DNA from: Pseudomonas sp. 7SR1
GTDB taxonomy: Bacteria > Pseudomonadota > Gammaproteobacteria > Pseudomonadales > Pseudomonadaceae
Reading direction: 5' to 3'
DNA: 64,000 bases
NCBI RefSeq assembly: GCF_900156465.1
Contig: NZ_LT707064.1
Span: forward strand, 5,223,001 to 5,287,000
Part shown: positions 44,835 through 54,018 of the stretch, in pieces
Layout of the letters: each line of letters begins with the position of its first letter
Position numbering within the stretch: the first letter of the stretch is position 1
Position numbers and translations under genes: made by a program
Notes under the pieces: generated by a model
The model's input: only the letters and a program-made list of their open reading frames with translations
Databases searched by the model: none
What the model was told of the DNA's origin: nothing

Positions 44835-45304
44835 CTCAAGTCACGCTTAACGTCAACGGCTCGGCCCGGACATTGGACCTCGAACCTGACATGCCGCTGC
44901 TCTACGCGCTGCGTAATCATCTGGGGCTCAACGGCGCCAAGTACGGGTGTGGCTTGGGGCAGTGTGGCGCCTGCACGGTCATCGTCGATGACAAGCCTGT
45001 ATTTTCCTGCGTGACACCCTGCGCCGGACTTGAAGGCAAGCGGGTTCGAACGGTGGAAAGTCTTGGTACCGCCGAACAACCCGGTCCTTTGCAAAAGGCA
45101 TTTATCGACAAACAGGCGGCCCAATGCGGCTATTGCATCGCCGGTATGTTGATGCGCGCGCAGTCACTGCTGGAGAGCAACCCGCAGCCGGATGAACAGA
45201 CCATTCGTGAGTACATGGCCGGCAACCTGTGTCGATGCGGCACCCACTTGCGAATCATCGACGCGATCAGCCTTGCCGCCAGGCAAAACGGGAGCGCGCC
45301 ATGA
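44831..45304 (+). CDS. iorA: 2Fe-2S subunit of isoquinoline 1-oxidoreductase-type dehydrogenase (alpha)
   Basis: 157 residues, full length. N-terminal plant-type cluster: Cys40, Cys45, Cys48 in 'YGCGLGQCGACTV' and Cys60 in 'VFSC'. C-terminal cluster in 'CGYCIAGMLM' and 'NLCRCGTH'. This is the small subunit of the xanthine-dehydrogenase family that relays electrons from molybdopterin to the cytochrome. Coupled by ATGA overlaps to the genes on both sides. The gene symbol is by family; the substrate need not be isoquinoline. Confidence 0.92.
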   Translation: MTQVTLNVNGSARTLDLEPDMPLLYALRNHLGLNGAKYGCGLGQCGACTVIVDDKPVFSCVTPCAGLEGKRVRTVESLGTAEQPGPLQKAFIDKQAAQCGYCIAGMLMRAQSLLESNPQPDEQTIREYMAGNLCRCGTHLRIIDAISLAARQNGSAP

Positions 45305-47538
45305 CAGTGGTCAACGAGGTCAATCACAGCCGTCGCGCATTCTTGCGTGGGGGCGCCTTGCTGATGGCGTTTACCCTGGTACCGGTGCCGCGACGTGCGT
45401 GGGCGGACACCGAAGTCGACACGCTGGGCACGGTGGTATTGGCACCGGATCTGCCCGGCAGCCTGCGCACCAATCCCTATCTTGATGCCTGGATCCGCGT
45501 CGGTCATGAAGGCATCACCGTCTATACCGGCAAGGTTGAATTGGGCACTGGGGTCAAGACTGCCTTGCTGCAAATTGCCGCTGAACGCCTGGAGGTTTCT
45601 CCATCAGCGATCAACCTGCTCACCGCCGACACGGCGCTGACGCCCAACGAAGGTTACACCGCTGGCAGCCACAGTATTTTCGACAGCGGGACCGCGCTGT
45701 TCAACGCAGCGGCGCAGGTACGTGGGCTGCTGCTGGAGTCGGCTGGACGTAGCTGGGCGGTTGCGCCAGCACTGTTGACGACCCGGGAGGGCATCATTCA
45801 CGGTCCCAACGGACAACGAATGGCCTACGCCGACGCTGTCAAAAACGTCGATCTGCACCGGTATGCACAGTCCGATTCGCCAGCACTGCCCGCGGCGCCA
45901 TTCAAGTTGATCGGCCATTCGCTGCAACGGCTGGATATTCCGGCAAAAGTCAGTGGTGGCGCCGCGTTTGTCCAGGACATCCGCCTGCCGGGCATGCTGC
46001 ACGCTCGGGTGATTCGCCCACCCCGCCCTGGCTGCACACTACAGGCCCTTGATGCAGCATCGATAGAGGCGCTGTCCGGGGTTGTGCAGGTGATTCGCGA
46101 CGGCAATTATCTTGCGGTGGTCGCGCGGGATGAATGGCAAGCGATCAAAGCGATGCGCAGCGGATACGAAACGGCGCGCTGGAGCGGTGGCCAGGCAATC
46201 CCCGAATCCGCGGACATTCATGCATTACTCAAACGCCTTCCTTCACGCCCCTACCCGATCAGCCATGAAGGCACTGCCCAGGGTGCGACCGACAACAGCT
46301 ATCAGGCCCGCGTGACCAAGCAATACCTGATGCATGGCTCCATTGGCCCGTCCTGCGCCGTGGCCTGGTTCAAGGACGGCACCCTCACCGTCTGGACCCA
46401 CACCCAGGGCGTGTATCCCCTGCGGGCCGGGATCGCCGAAATGGTGCAGCTACCCCCCGAACGCGTTCGCTGTATCCACACCGAAGGGTCCGGTTGTTAT
46501 GGCCATAACGGCGCGGACGATGCGGCAGCCGACGCGGCGTTGATTGCCATGCGCATACCCGGCACACCGGTCCGGGTCCAATGGATGCGCGAGCAGGAAA
46601 ATCTCTGGGAGCCCTACAGCTCGGCGATGGTAACCGAAGTCAAAGCCAACCTGAACGCCCAAGGTCGGTTGCAGGACTGGAACTATGAACTGTGGACGAC
46701 GCCGCACAACGAACGCATCGTCAACGCCGGCCGGCTGCTGCCGGCGCGATTGCTGGCTCGACCGTTCGCCTCCGCACCTTCGGTGCCCATCGCTCAACCT
46801 GAAGGCGATGGCGATCGCAACGCCGTGCCGCTGTACACGCTGGCCTCTACACGCATCAACATGAACTTTGTCACCCAGATGCCCTTTCGCACTTCGGCCA
46901 TGCGTTCACTGGGTGCGCACATCAACATTTTTGCGATCGAAGCGTGCATGGATGAGCTTGCGTCCAGGGCCAGGGTCGATCCGATAGCCTTGCGCCTGGC
47001 TCATCTGGAAGATCCCCGGGCGCGGGCCGTGGTGGAGCGGGTTCGCGACGGCATTGGCTGGCAGCAAAAAAGCAATGAGCCTGGCGCAGGCATCGGCTTT
47101 GCCTTTGCCCGGTACAAAAACATCATGGGTTACTGCGCAATCGCGGTAAGACTGCAGGTACATCCGCTGACCGGTGAAATACAGATCGAGCATGTGGTCA
47201 CGGCGGTGGACGTCGGACAGATCGTCAATCCCGATGGCCTGCGCAATCAGGTGGAGGGCGGGATCGTCCAGTCCACCAGTTGGACGCTGTATGAACAGGT
47301 CGCCTATGACGCCGGGGGTATACGCAGCTACGACTGGAGTGGTTACCCGATCCTGCGCTTTTCGCAGGTGCCCAGGAAGGTCGATGTTTATCTACTCGAC
47401 CAACCGGGACAACCGTTTCTCGGCGCCGCCGAAATCGTCCAGGGTCCCATGGCCGCCGCCATCGGCAACGCCGTGGCGAACGCCACCGGCCGACGCTGGT
47501 TGAACCTGCCCCTGACCCGCTCGGAGCAGCCGTCCTGA
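45301..47538 (+). CDS. iorB: Molybdopterin-binding subunit of isoquinoline 1-oxidoreductase-type dehydrogenase (beta)
   Basis: 745 residues from the ATG at 45301, which overlaps the 2Fe-2S stop as ATGA. A twin-arginine signal ('NHSRRAFLRGGALL') sends the folded complex to the periplasm, matching the cytochrome partner. 'VYTGKVELGTGVKTALLQIAAERL' and 'FNFVTQMPFRTSAMRSLGAHINIFAIE'-type blocks, and 'DVGQIVNPDGLRNQVEGGIVQS', are IorB signatures; the catalytic Glu is in 'FLGAAEIVQGP'. It hydroxylates N-heteroaromatics or aldehydes with water as oxygen source. No Mo-cofactor insertion chaperone gene (XdhC-type) is visible here. Confidence 0.92.
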   Translation: MTVVNEVNHSRRAFLRGGALLMAFTLVPVPRRAWADTEVDTLGTVVLAPDLPGSLRTNPYLDAWIRVGHEGITVYTGKVELGTGVKTALLQIAAERLEVSPSAINLLTADTALTPNEGYTAGSHSIFDSGTALFNAAAQVRGLLLESAGRSWAVAPALLTTREGIIHGPNGQRMAYADAVKNVDLHRYAQSDSPALPAAPFKLIGHSLQRLDIPAKVSGGAAFVQDIRLPGMLHARVIRPPRPGCTLQALDAASIEALSGVVQVIRDGNYLAVVARDEWQAIKAMRSGYETARWSGGQAIPESADIHALLKRLPSRPYPISHEGTAQGATDNSYQARVTKQYLMHGSIGPSCAVAWFKDGTLTVWTHTQGVYPLRAGIAEMVQLPPERVRCIHTEGSGCYGHNGADDAAADAALIAMRIPGTPVRVQWMREQENLWEPYSSAMVTEVKANLNAQGRLQDWNYELWTTPHNERIVNAGRLLPARLLARPFASAPSVPIAQPEGDGDRNAVPLYTLASTRINMNFVTQMPFRTSAMRSLGAHINIFAIEACMDELASRARVDPIALRLAHLEDPRARAVVERVRDGIGWQQKSNEPGAGIGFAFARYKNIMGYCAIAVRLQVHPLTGEIQIEHVVTAVDVGQIVNPDGLRNQVEGGIVQSTSWTLYEQVAYDAGGIRSYDWSGYPILRFSQVPRKVDVYLLDQPGQPFLGAAEIVQGPMAAAIGNAVANATGRRWLNLPLTRSEQPS

Positions 47539-47686
47539 CCCGCATTGCGTTGCGTTTCACGCAATGCAGTGTTGGGCGTTCCTCGGATTATCAAGCGCCC
47601 GCCCGCCGATTAACTTAAAGCCATCCGGTGCCTGACCCAACGTCCGCCGCAACCCTGCTTTCTGTACCGCTATTGGAGAACACCCC

Positions 47687-48799
47687 ATGACGCAGCACCT
47701 GTTCCAACCCATCGCATTGGGCCCCTACACACTCCCTCACCGCGTGGCGATGGCGCCTTTGACACGCTCTCGCGCCGGGCAACCGGGCGACGTGCCAACG
47801 GCCATGAACGCCGAGTATTACCGCCAGCGTGCGAGCGCCGCGTTGATCATTACCGAAGCAACGCAAATTTCCCGGCAAGGCCAAGGCTATGCCTGGACAC
47901 CGGGCATCTACAACGCTGAACAGGTGCAAGCCTGGCGTGCAGTCAGCACCCAGGTGCATGAGAGCGGCGGCCTGATCTTCATGCAGCTCTGGCATGTGGG
48001 CCGCGTGTCCCACCCGAGCTTTCAGCCTGACAACGCGCGCCCGGTTGCCCCGAGCGCGTTACCCGTGCCGGGCAAGACGTTCATCGTCGACGCGGATGGC
48101 AACGGTGTCTGGAGCGATGTACCGGTGCCGCGTGCTCTGCAGGCTCCAGAGATCACCGACATCATCGACGACTACCGCCGCGCCGCGCGCAATGCACTGG
48201 ACTCTGGAATGGACGGCGTGGAAATTCATGCGGGCAATGGTTATCTGCTGGACCAGTTCATCAACAGTAACAGTAACCAGCGCGAGGATGCTTACGGTGG
48301 AAGCCTGGAAAACCGTGCACGGCTGTTATTGGAAGTGGTCGCCGCCGTAGTCGACGAAGTGGGCGCAGAGCGCGTAGGCGTACGCTTGACGCCGATGGGA
48401 CGGTTCATGGGCATGGGCGATGAGACACCGCAGGCGACATTCGGCTACATCGTGCGCTCGTTGAACCAATGGACGCTGGCCTATCTGCACCTCGTCGAGC
48501 CCGCCGTGGTTGGCACCGTCAAGGACGAGCACTTCGATCCGCGATGGGATGAAATCATCGGTCAATTACGTGCGGCATGGGACGGCGTGTTGATGATCGC
48601 CGGTGGCTACGATCCCAAGACGGCGGAACAGGCCTTGATCGACGGCCGCGCGGACATCATTGCGTTCGGCAGAGCCTTCCTGGCAAACCCGGATCTGCCC
48701 CGGCGAATTCGTGAAGGGTTACCGCTCAATGCACCAGACCCGAGCACCTTCTTCGGTGGCGATCAGCGTGGCTACGTGGATTATCCGACTCATCCCTGA
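47687..48799 (+). CDS. Old Yellow Enzyme-family alkene reductase (NemA/XenA-like)
   Basis: 370 residues, FMN-binding TIM barrel. 'LFQPIALGPYTLPHRVAMAPLTRSRA' is the FMN-binding start; 'DGVEIHAGNGYLLDQFINSNSNQRED' carries the His-x2-Asn substrate pair typical of OYE; 'NRARLLLEVVAAVVDEVG' and 'AFGRAFLANPDLPRRI' complete the set. NADPH-dependent reduction of activated alkenes, enones or nitroesters in the cytosol. It stands 148 bp after the iorB gene and may be induced with it by electrophilic compounds, but this is inference. Confidence 0.92.
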   Translation: MTQHLFQPIALGPYTLPHRVAMAPLTRSRAGQPGDVPTAMNAEYYRQRASAALIITEATQISRQGQGYAWTPGIYNAEQVQAWRAVSTQVHESGGLIFMQLWHVGRVSHPSFQPDNARPVAPSALPVPGKTFIVDADGNGVWSDVPVPRALQAPEITDIIDDYRRAARNALDSGMDGVEIHAGNGYLLDQFINSNSNQREDAYGGSLENRARLLLEVVAAVVDEVGAERVGVRLTPMGRFMGMGDETPQATFGYIVRSLNQWTLAYLHLVEPAVVGTVKDEHFDPRWDEIIGQLRAAWDGVLMIAGGYDPKTAEQALIDGRADIIAFGRAFLANPDLPRRIREGLPLNAPDPSTFFGGDQRGYVDYPTHP

Positions 48800-48858
48800 G
48801 CTGGGCTTAACGCAGTTGACCGGTCCGAAAGGCGGCCGGCGCGGATTGTTTGGGATTA

Positions 48859-49427
48859 TCACTCCACATAACGCAGCCAAAGATGAATCCGACCCGAGAC
48901 CGCCTGAGCGACTGCAAAAATGCGTGCTTGTAGTTTTTCAACGCTCGTGTTGTAGAGCGCGCAAAAGTCTTTCGCAACGAGATTGGCCAGAGATAGATCA
49001 GGCGGCTCAGCACGAATGAAGCCGATGTAAGAGGCACCTACGCCCATTAGCTCATAGCCATGCGCTTCTGAAAAATGACGCGCAACCGCAAAATTTTTCG
49101 CAGGGTCTAAATCGGAAGTGAAATAGCCGTTGGGAAAAGCAGCGAGTGCCTGGTAAGACTCCTGAACGGGTACCAAAGCGCTGACATTGGCTGGTCGATT
49201 ATCGATACAGGTTTTTCCTGATAACCAATCCACTCCTGCAGGGCCTGCTCATCAAGCGTCAAACCATGAGCACAAGCATCTTCGAAAGACGTAGCTGCTA
49301 CCAGGTTCGTGAAATTGCGAAAGCAAATTGCGAACTCCGCTTTCGTGATCGAATAACCTACATATTCATCGTTCTCAAAACATTCTTGAGGCAGCCCCGC
49401 GATGTCCTCCTCGGTGGCGTCATCCAT
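48859..49427 (-). pseudogene. Unrecognised gene broken by an apparent one-base deletion
   Basis: Two minus-strand frames overlap: one starts at 49427 ('MDDATEEDIAGLPQECF', acidic) and runs into unrelated-looking residues after 'WIGYQEK'; the other continues sensibly from 'TCIDNRPANVSALVPVQES' to a stop at 48859. Adding one base in the A-tract opposite 49212-49216 joins them into about 189 residues ('GYFTSDLDPAKNFAVARHF', 'GYELMGVGASYIGFIR'). Family unknown; the acidic first half recalls immunity-type proteins only loosely. The area is richer in A+T than its surroundings, which suggests transfer. Sequencing error is an alternative to decay. Confidence 0.55.
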
Positions 49428-49460
49428 TCCTGAATTACTGCGAGCATGGCCCGACGTGTA

Positions 49461-49640
49461 TCAAGCCTGGTGCAGATCATCGAGCGAGAACAGAGGTTTA
49501 AAGCCTGGGTGCGACTCAGCAATCTTACGACGAGCCTCGGTCAGATCGTCAAAGCTGGTAATCCCGCTCACACCGTACTCATCGCAGGTCCCTACAGACG
49601 GGTTCTCACGCATGCCATTACCGCGAAATTCGATATCCAT
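49461..49640 (-). CDS. Small hypothetical protein, 59 residues, possibly a fragment
   Basis: A 59-codon frame starting ATG at 49640 ('MDIEFRGNGMRENPSVGTCD'), ending TGA at 49461, 33 bp before the broken gene on the same strand. 'GITSFDDLTEARRKIAESH' is a plausible helix. I do not recognise it. It may be the C-terminal leftover of a larger gene or the first member of a small two-gene module with the following frame. Confidence 0.35.
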   Translation of the reverse strand: MDIEFRGNGMRENPSVGTCDEYGVSGITSFDDLTEARRKIAESHPGFKPLFSLDDLHQA

Positions 49641-49846
49641 AAAGCGTGGCTTGCTCCATGTTGTTACTGAATTGAGGGAGTAATCCTAAGCGCTCCCAGA
49701 TCATCATAGAAACAAGCTACAACAGGACCCGTAGCATGCAACACACACTGCATGTGGCCGCTGCCAATTCCTGCCGCAAGTTCAATCAAAGCGCCACTGG
49801 CGTAGAGATACCAAAGCTGAACACTCATAGGACAACATCAGCCCTC

Positions 49847-50899
49847 TCATACATCGGGCAACCGCAAGCGATCTACTTCGTCAAAGAGATTACAAAAGAC
49901 GTCCACCAGGGAAGGGTCGAACTGGGTACCGGCCTGATCGGTGATGAAACGCCTCGAGCGCTCGACATCCCAGGCCTGTTTGTAGGCTCGAGGCATTCTT
50001 ATGGCGTCATACACATCGCATATCGACACAATCCTTGCCGATAACGGAATTTCCTTGCCCCGCAACCCCTTGGGATAGCCGGTACCGTCCCAACGTTCGT
50101 GATGCGCCAGGGCAATTTCCGCTGCGAGATCCGTCAAGGGAGAACCGTCCGGGTCATGCAGGATTTCATAACCGATGCGGGCATGTTCCTGCATGACTTC
50201 CCTTTCCTGCGGCGTCAACGCTCCCGGTTTCTGCAGAATCGCATCGGCAATGCCGATTTTCCCGATATCGTGCATCGGAGCCGCCATTTTCAGGAGTTCG
50301 CACCATTGAGAAGGCATGCCGATTGCCTTGGCCAACAAAGCGGAGGACTCGCCGATACGAACAATGTGTTGCCCCGTGTCATCATCGCGATAGCTGGCTG
50401 CTCGACTCAAGCTGCTGCTGATCGCCTTGTAGCTGGAAGCCAGTTGGACCGTGCGCAACTCGACTTTGCGCTCAAGCTCGGCATTGACATCGCGTAGCAG
50501 CTTCGCCGCCTGCGCCAGCTCCAGGCAATTGCGTACCCGCAGTAGCACCTCAGGCAGGTCAATGGGCTTGGAGATGAAGTCGTTGGCGCCTTTTTCCAGG
50601 CCTTTTCGTCTGTTCTGCTGGTCATTCAAGGCCGTTACGATGATGACCGGTGACTCGGTGCGGTCCCGCTTATTGAGACGATCGAGGATCTCAAAGCCGT
50701 CAGGCGCGGGCATATCCAGGTCCAGCAACACCAGGTCCCAGGCGTTCGAAAGCAGCCAATCCAGTCCTTGGGCCGAGTCGTTGAAGGTGGTGATGTTGCG
50801 CAGGCCCACGGCTCGCAGGCATGAATCCAGAAGCCGGAGGTTGGTGGGCACATCGTCGATAATGACGATCCTGCTTTCAGCATTTACTTTGGTGAACAT
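49847..50899 (-). CDS. Response regulator with HD-GYP output (predicted cyclic-di-GMP phosphodiesterase)
   Basis: 350 residues. Receiver with acidic pair in 'IVIIDDVPTN', phospho-acceptor Asp60 in 'LVLLDLDMPAPDG' and Lys in 'FISKPIDLPE'. A coiled linker leads to the HD-GYP domain: His210-Asp211 in 'APMHDIGKIGI', 'LAHHERWDGTGYPKGL' with GYP, and 'VSICDVYDAI'. The residues needed for cyclic-di-GMP hydrolysis appear present. Its start overlaps the end of the upstream sensor kinase gene by 16 bases, so the kinase is its cognate partner. Likely effects on motility or biofilm formation. Confidence 0.93.
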   Translation of the reverse strand: MFTKVNAESRIVIIDDVPTNLRLLDSCLRAVGLRNITTFNDSAQGLDWLLSNAWDLVLLDLDMPAPDGFEILDRLNKRDRTESPVIIVTALNDQQNRRKGLEKGANDFISKPIDLPEVLLRVRNCLELAQAAKLLRDVNAELERKVELRTVQLASSYKAISSSLSRAASYRDDDTGQHIVRIGESSALLAKAIGMPSQWCELLKMAAPMHDIGKIGIADAILQKPGALTPQEREVMQEHARIGYEILHDPDGSPLTDLAAEIALAHHERWDGTGYPKGLRGKEIPLSARIVSICDVYDAIRMPRAYKQAWDVERSRRFITDQAGTQFDPSLVDVFCNLFDEVDRLRLPDV

Positions 50900-53820
50900 G
50901 CATCTGCCCTCTTCGCAGCGAGCGTCAATACGAGGTGACGGATACTCTGGCTATCCAACGGAGAGGGCACGATGGCCTGGCACGCCAATCGGTCGACCGA
51001 AGCGTGATCATCGGCCGCACGAACCACGATGATCGACATCTGCGCCTCGCCGATCCTCGTGCGTAAACCGCGAAAAAAAGTATCCAGCACAGGCACACGG
51101 TCCGCGGTGGCGACGATCAATACGCTGACTGTCGTGGTTTCGAGCACGAGGCTGGCATCAGGCAACGTATCGACGCGTTGCAACTCGAAATCACCGGCCA
51201 ACGCCTCCCGAACCACCTGGGCATCCCGGGGGTTGTCGCTCACCAACAGCACGCGTGGCAAGCCAATCGCTGACGCTGTGCAATCGCTTGCCGGCGCTGG
51301 AAAATCCGAAGAGCACATGTCGATCCAGAAGGTGGTTCCCACGCCGACCTGGCTTTCAAAGCCCATGGTGCCATGCATCAGGACCGCCAGGTCCCGGCAC
51401 AACGCCAAGCCAATGCCGGTGCCCTGGATGGAAGAGTTCTCCTTACCCAAGCGCTGGAAGGGCCGGAAAAGCTCTTGCTGCACATCCGGGGAAATGCCCA
51501 TCCCGGTATCCGTCACGTAAAGACGCAACCGGGCTCCCGTCTCGACAACCATGGCCCCCAGCGTGATATTGCCACCGGGTCGGTTGTACTTGATTGCGTT
51601 GGACAACAGATTGATCAGGACCTGCTTGAGGCGACGCTTGTCCGCCCAGACATGCCATGTATCCGGAGGAGCCTTGATGTGCAAGGTCTGGCCGTGCGCA
51701 GAGACCTGCTGCAAAACCATGTCAGCGCAGTTGGATAGCAGGCTTGCCACAGGCACCGGCTTGAGATCCAGCAGTGGCTTCTCAGCCTGCAGGCTGGAGA
51801 GATCAAGCAGATCGTCCACCAATTGCATGAGGTGTTCACTGGCCTTGATGATTTCCTGCAGGTTGGCTGTCTGTTGCGACGCGTCGTCAGGCGGTTGCAT
51901 GAGCCCCAGTTGGGCAAACCCGTAGATGGCATTCAATGGGGTTCGCAACTCATGGCTCATGCTGGAGATGAACTTGGATTTGGCCGTACTGGCCGCCTCT
52001 GCCTCCAGGGTTTTCTCCCGCAGATCCAACTGAGTCTGCTTGAGCGTCGTGATGTCGACACACGCCACGACCACGACACTGGACTCATCGAGCCGCGAGG
52101 GCTCCAGAGTGCGGCCTCGGCAAAGGATCCAGATCAACTTGCCATGCACGTCCCTGATGCGGAATTCCGCTTCCGGCGCCACGCTGGCACTGCCCCTGGC
52201 CTCTTCCAGGAACTGCGTGAAGGTCTGCCGATCTTCAACGGGAATGTTCTGCAGCAGGGTCTCCATCGGCACTTCATTGGCGGCAAAACCGAAACGCTGG
52301 CACAAGGCACCCTTGAGGATGAAACGGTGCCGCTGGGGGTAATACTCCCACAGCCCTTCGGCGAAGCTCTCCATGACCAACTCAAGACGCTGCTGCGTGG
52401 CGTTGCGAACGGACTCTGCCTGGGCCAACTGCCTGCCCATTCCCAGTGCCTGGTTGGACATTGACCACAGTTCGGTGATATCGGAAGGGCTTGCCGCCGG
52501 TTGCCAGTGGCCCCGACCGATCTCCCGCATCATTTGGGAGACCCCTTGGACCGGTGTGCTCAATTGGCGGCTGAGATCACGCGTGCGCCACCACATGAAG
52601 GCAAAGAACAAGGTGTAGAACAGCACCAGCCCCGCGACCAACAGATAACCCACTTCGCGGTAATGACTGGCGAGCAGATTGGTTTCGTGCATGACTGCCG
52701 CTTCGTCCACCACCGCCAGCAGGAACCAGCCGGTGGAGGGAATCTCGTCCCAGGCGACCAGGTGAGGCCGTCCATTCAACGTCAGCGCAACGATACCTTG
52801 TGAATGGTCGGGCAAGTTCTTGTTGAGGCTGGCAAGGTCCGGATGACGAGCGAGGTTCAAATCCGGCGATTGCAAGCGCTCGCGATCGACAGGTTCTCCA
52901 GCGGGCTGGTTCTCGACGTGCAGGGAAAAATCACGTTGGCCTGCCTTGGGGACGGCCATGACATCGAGCTTGTCGTTGACCAGCATCAGGTAGCCATCCC
53001 ACGGCATCTGCAACTGCTCGATTCGCTTCAAGATGCCGTCGACCGTGACATCGACGCCGGCCACGCCCTCAAGAAAGTCGCCTCTGTAGACCGGCGCGAT
53101 GGCAGACATCATCCATCCCTGGCCGGCAGGGTCCAGGTAGACATCCGTCCAGACGACTTTTCTCTCCGGGTTGTGCTGGGCATCGGCCAGGTAATAAAAG
53201 TTGTACTGGGGGATGTCCATATCATGGGGATACTGTTCGAGCGTATTGAACCAGGGATAAATCCGGTTATAGCTGTCCCAACTATTGAAATAGATGCTGG
53301 CAATCAACGGATCCCCATCCTTCAACTGCTTCATCATGAAATCCTGGTTTGCCAGGAGAGAAACCTTGTAGAGATCCTGTTTTTGCGGCGCAGTGACATT
53401 CGAATAGAACGAGGCGGACGCTCCGTCGTTTACCGCGCTGTAACGGACACCGTCGGCACTCAATGAAAGCGATGCCGCCGTGAGATTCTGGTTTTCGGTG
53501 AGTTCATGCTCGGTGGACTTGGCATAAAGGCCGATCGCCTTGTGGATCTGCTCCAACTGTCCCTGCACCAACAATGCATTCTGCTGAACCGATACCTGGA
53601 TGTCTCGTGTCGCACTCTGATGCAGATATTCGATCTGGGAATTGCGTATGGACTGGTTCGTGATGAAATAAGTCGTGATCAGCACGCCTTCCACCAGGAC
53701 AAGTGGCAACAGGCTGGTACTGGCAAACGCCCGCCAGATCCATCTGCGAAGGCTGACCCTCTGTGTTGAAGCTGCTTGCATAGGCACGCTCGTTGCGTCG
53801 GCGGCACACACTGATATCAT
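50884..53820 (-). CDS. dCache-type sensor histidine kinase with a degenerate receiver
   Basis: About 978 residues from the ATG at 53820; ATG 53781 is an alternative and no Shine-Dalgarno decides. Domains: TM1 near 30-55; periplasmic dCache region ('IYFNSWDSYNRIYPW', 'WTDVYLDPAGQGWMMSAIAPV'); TM2 ('VGYLLVAGLVLFYTLFFAFMWW'); HAMP-like helix; PAS; HisKA with His623 in 'SSMSHELRTPLN'; HATPase ('NLLSNAIKY', 'GTGIGLAL'); C-terminal receiver-like domain 'PRVLLVSDNPRDAQVVREAL'. That last domain lacks the phospho-acceptor Asp ('SVLIVATADRVP') and the Lys ('AIVPSPLDS'), so it cannot be phosphorylated normally. Overlaps the HD-GYP regulator gene. Confidence 0.9.
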   Translation of the reverse strand: MISVCAADATSVPMQAASTQRVSLRRWIWRAFASTSLLPLVLVEGVLITTYFITNQSIRNSQIEYLHQSATRDIQVSVQQNALLVQGQLEQIHKAIGLYAKSTEHELTENQNLTAASLSLSADGVRYSAVNDGASASFYSNVTAPQKQDLYKVSLLANQDFMMKQLKDGDPLIASIYFNSWDSYNRIYPWFNTLEQYPHDMDIPQYNFYYLADAQHNPERKVVWTDVYLDPAGQGWMMSAIAPVYRGDFLEGVAGVDVTVDGILKRIEQLQMPWDGYLMLVNDKLDVMAVPKAGQRDFSLHVENQPAGEPVDRERLQSPDLNLARHPDLASLNKNLPDHSQGIVALTLNGRPHLVAWDEIPSTGWFLLAVVDEAAVMHETNLLASHYREVGYLLVAGLVLFYTLFFAFMWWRTRDLSRQLSTPVQGVSQMMREIGRGHWQPAASPSDITELWSMSNQALGMGRQLAQAESVRNATQQRLELVMESFAEGLWEYYPQRHRFILKGALCQRFGFAANEVPMETLLQNIPVEDRQTFTQFLEEARGSASVAPEAEFRIRDVHGKLIWILCRGRTLEPSRLDESSVVVVACVDITTLKQTQLDLREKTLEAEAASTAKSKFISSMSHELRTPLNAIYGFAQLGLMQPPDDASQQTANLQEIIKASEHLMQLVDDLLDLSSLQAEKPLLDLKPVPVASLLSNCADMVLQQVSAHGQTLHIKAPPDTWHVWADKRRLKQVLINLLSNAIKYNRPGGNITLGAMVVETGARLRLYVTDTGMGISPDVQQELFRPFQRLGKENSSIQGTGIGLALCRDLAVLMHGTMGFESQVGVGTTFWIDMCSSDFPAPASDCTASAIGLPRVLLVSDNPRDAQVVREALAGDFELQRVDTLPDASLVLETTTVSVLIVATADRVPVLDTFFRGLRTRIGEAQMSIIVVRAADDHASVDRLACQAIVPSPLDSQSIRHLVLTLAAKRADACSPK

Positions 53821-54018
53821 AATGACACCATTGTGGTCGCATCCCTGGTTTCTGTCCAACAGGACTCTCGTCCTTTCGTCTGCCTGCCCACCCCATCCGG
53901 CAAGTACACCAGCATCGATCAAAAGCCCGTGTGCAACCTTATGACCATAGTCGAACACCCGATTTTGGTCGCAAGACTTAAGCTATGCTCTAGATCGGAT
54001 CACTAGAGGACGGGGCGA

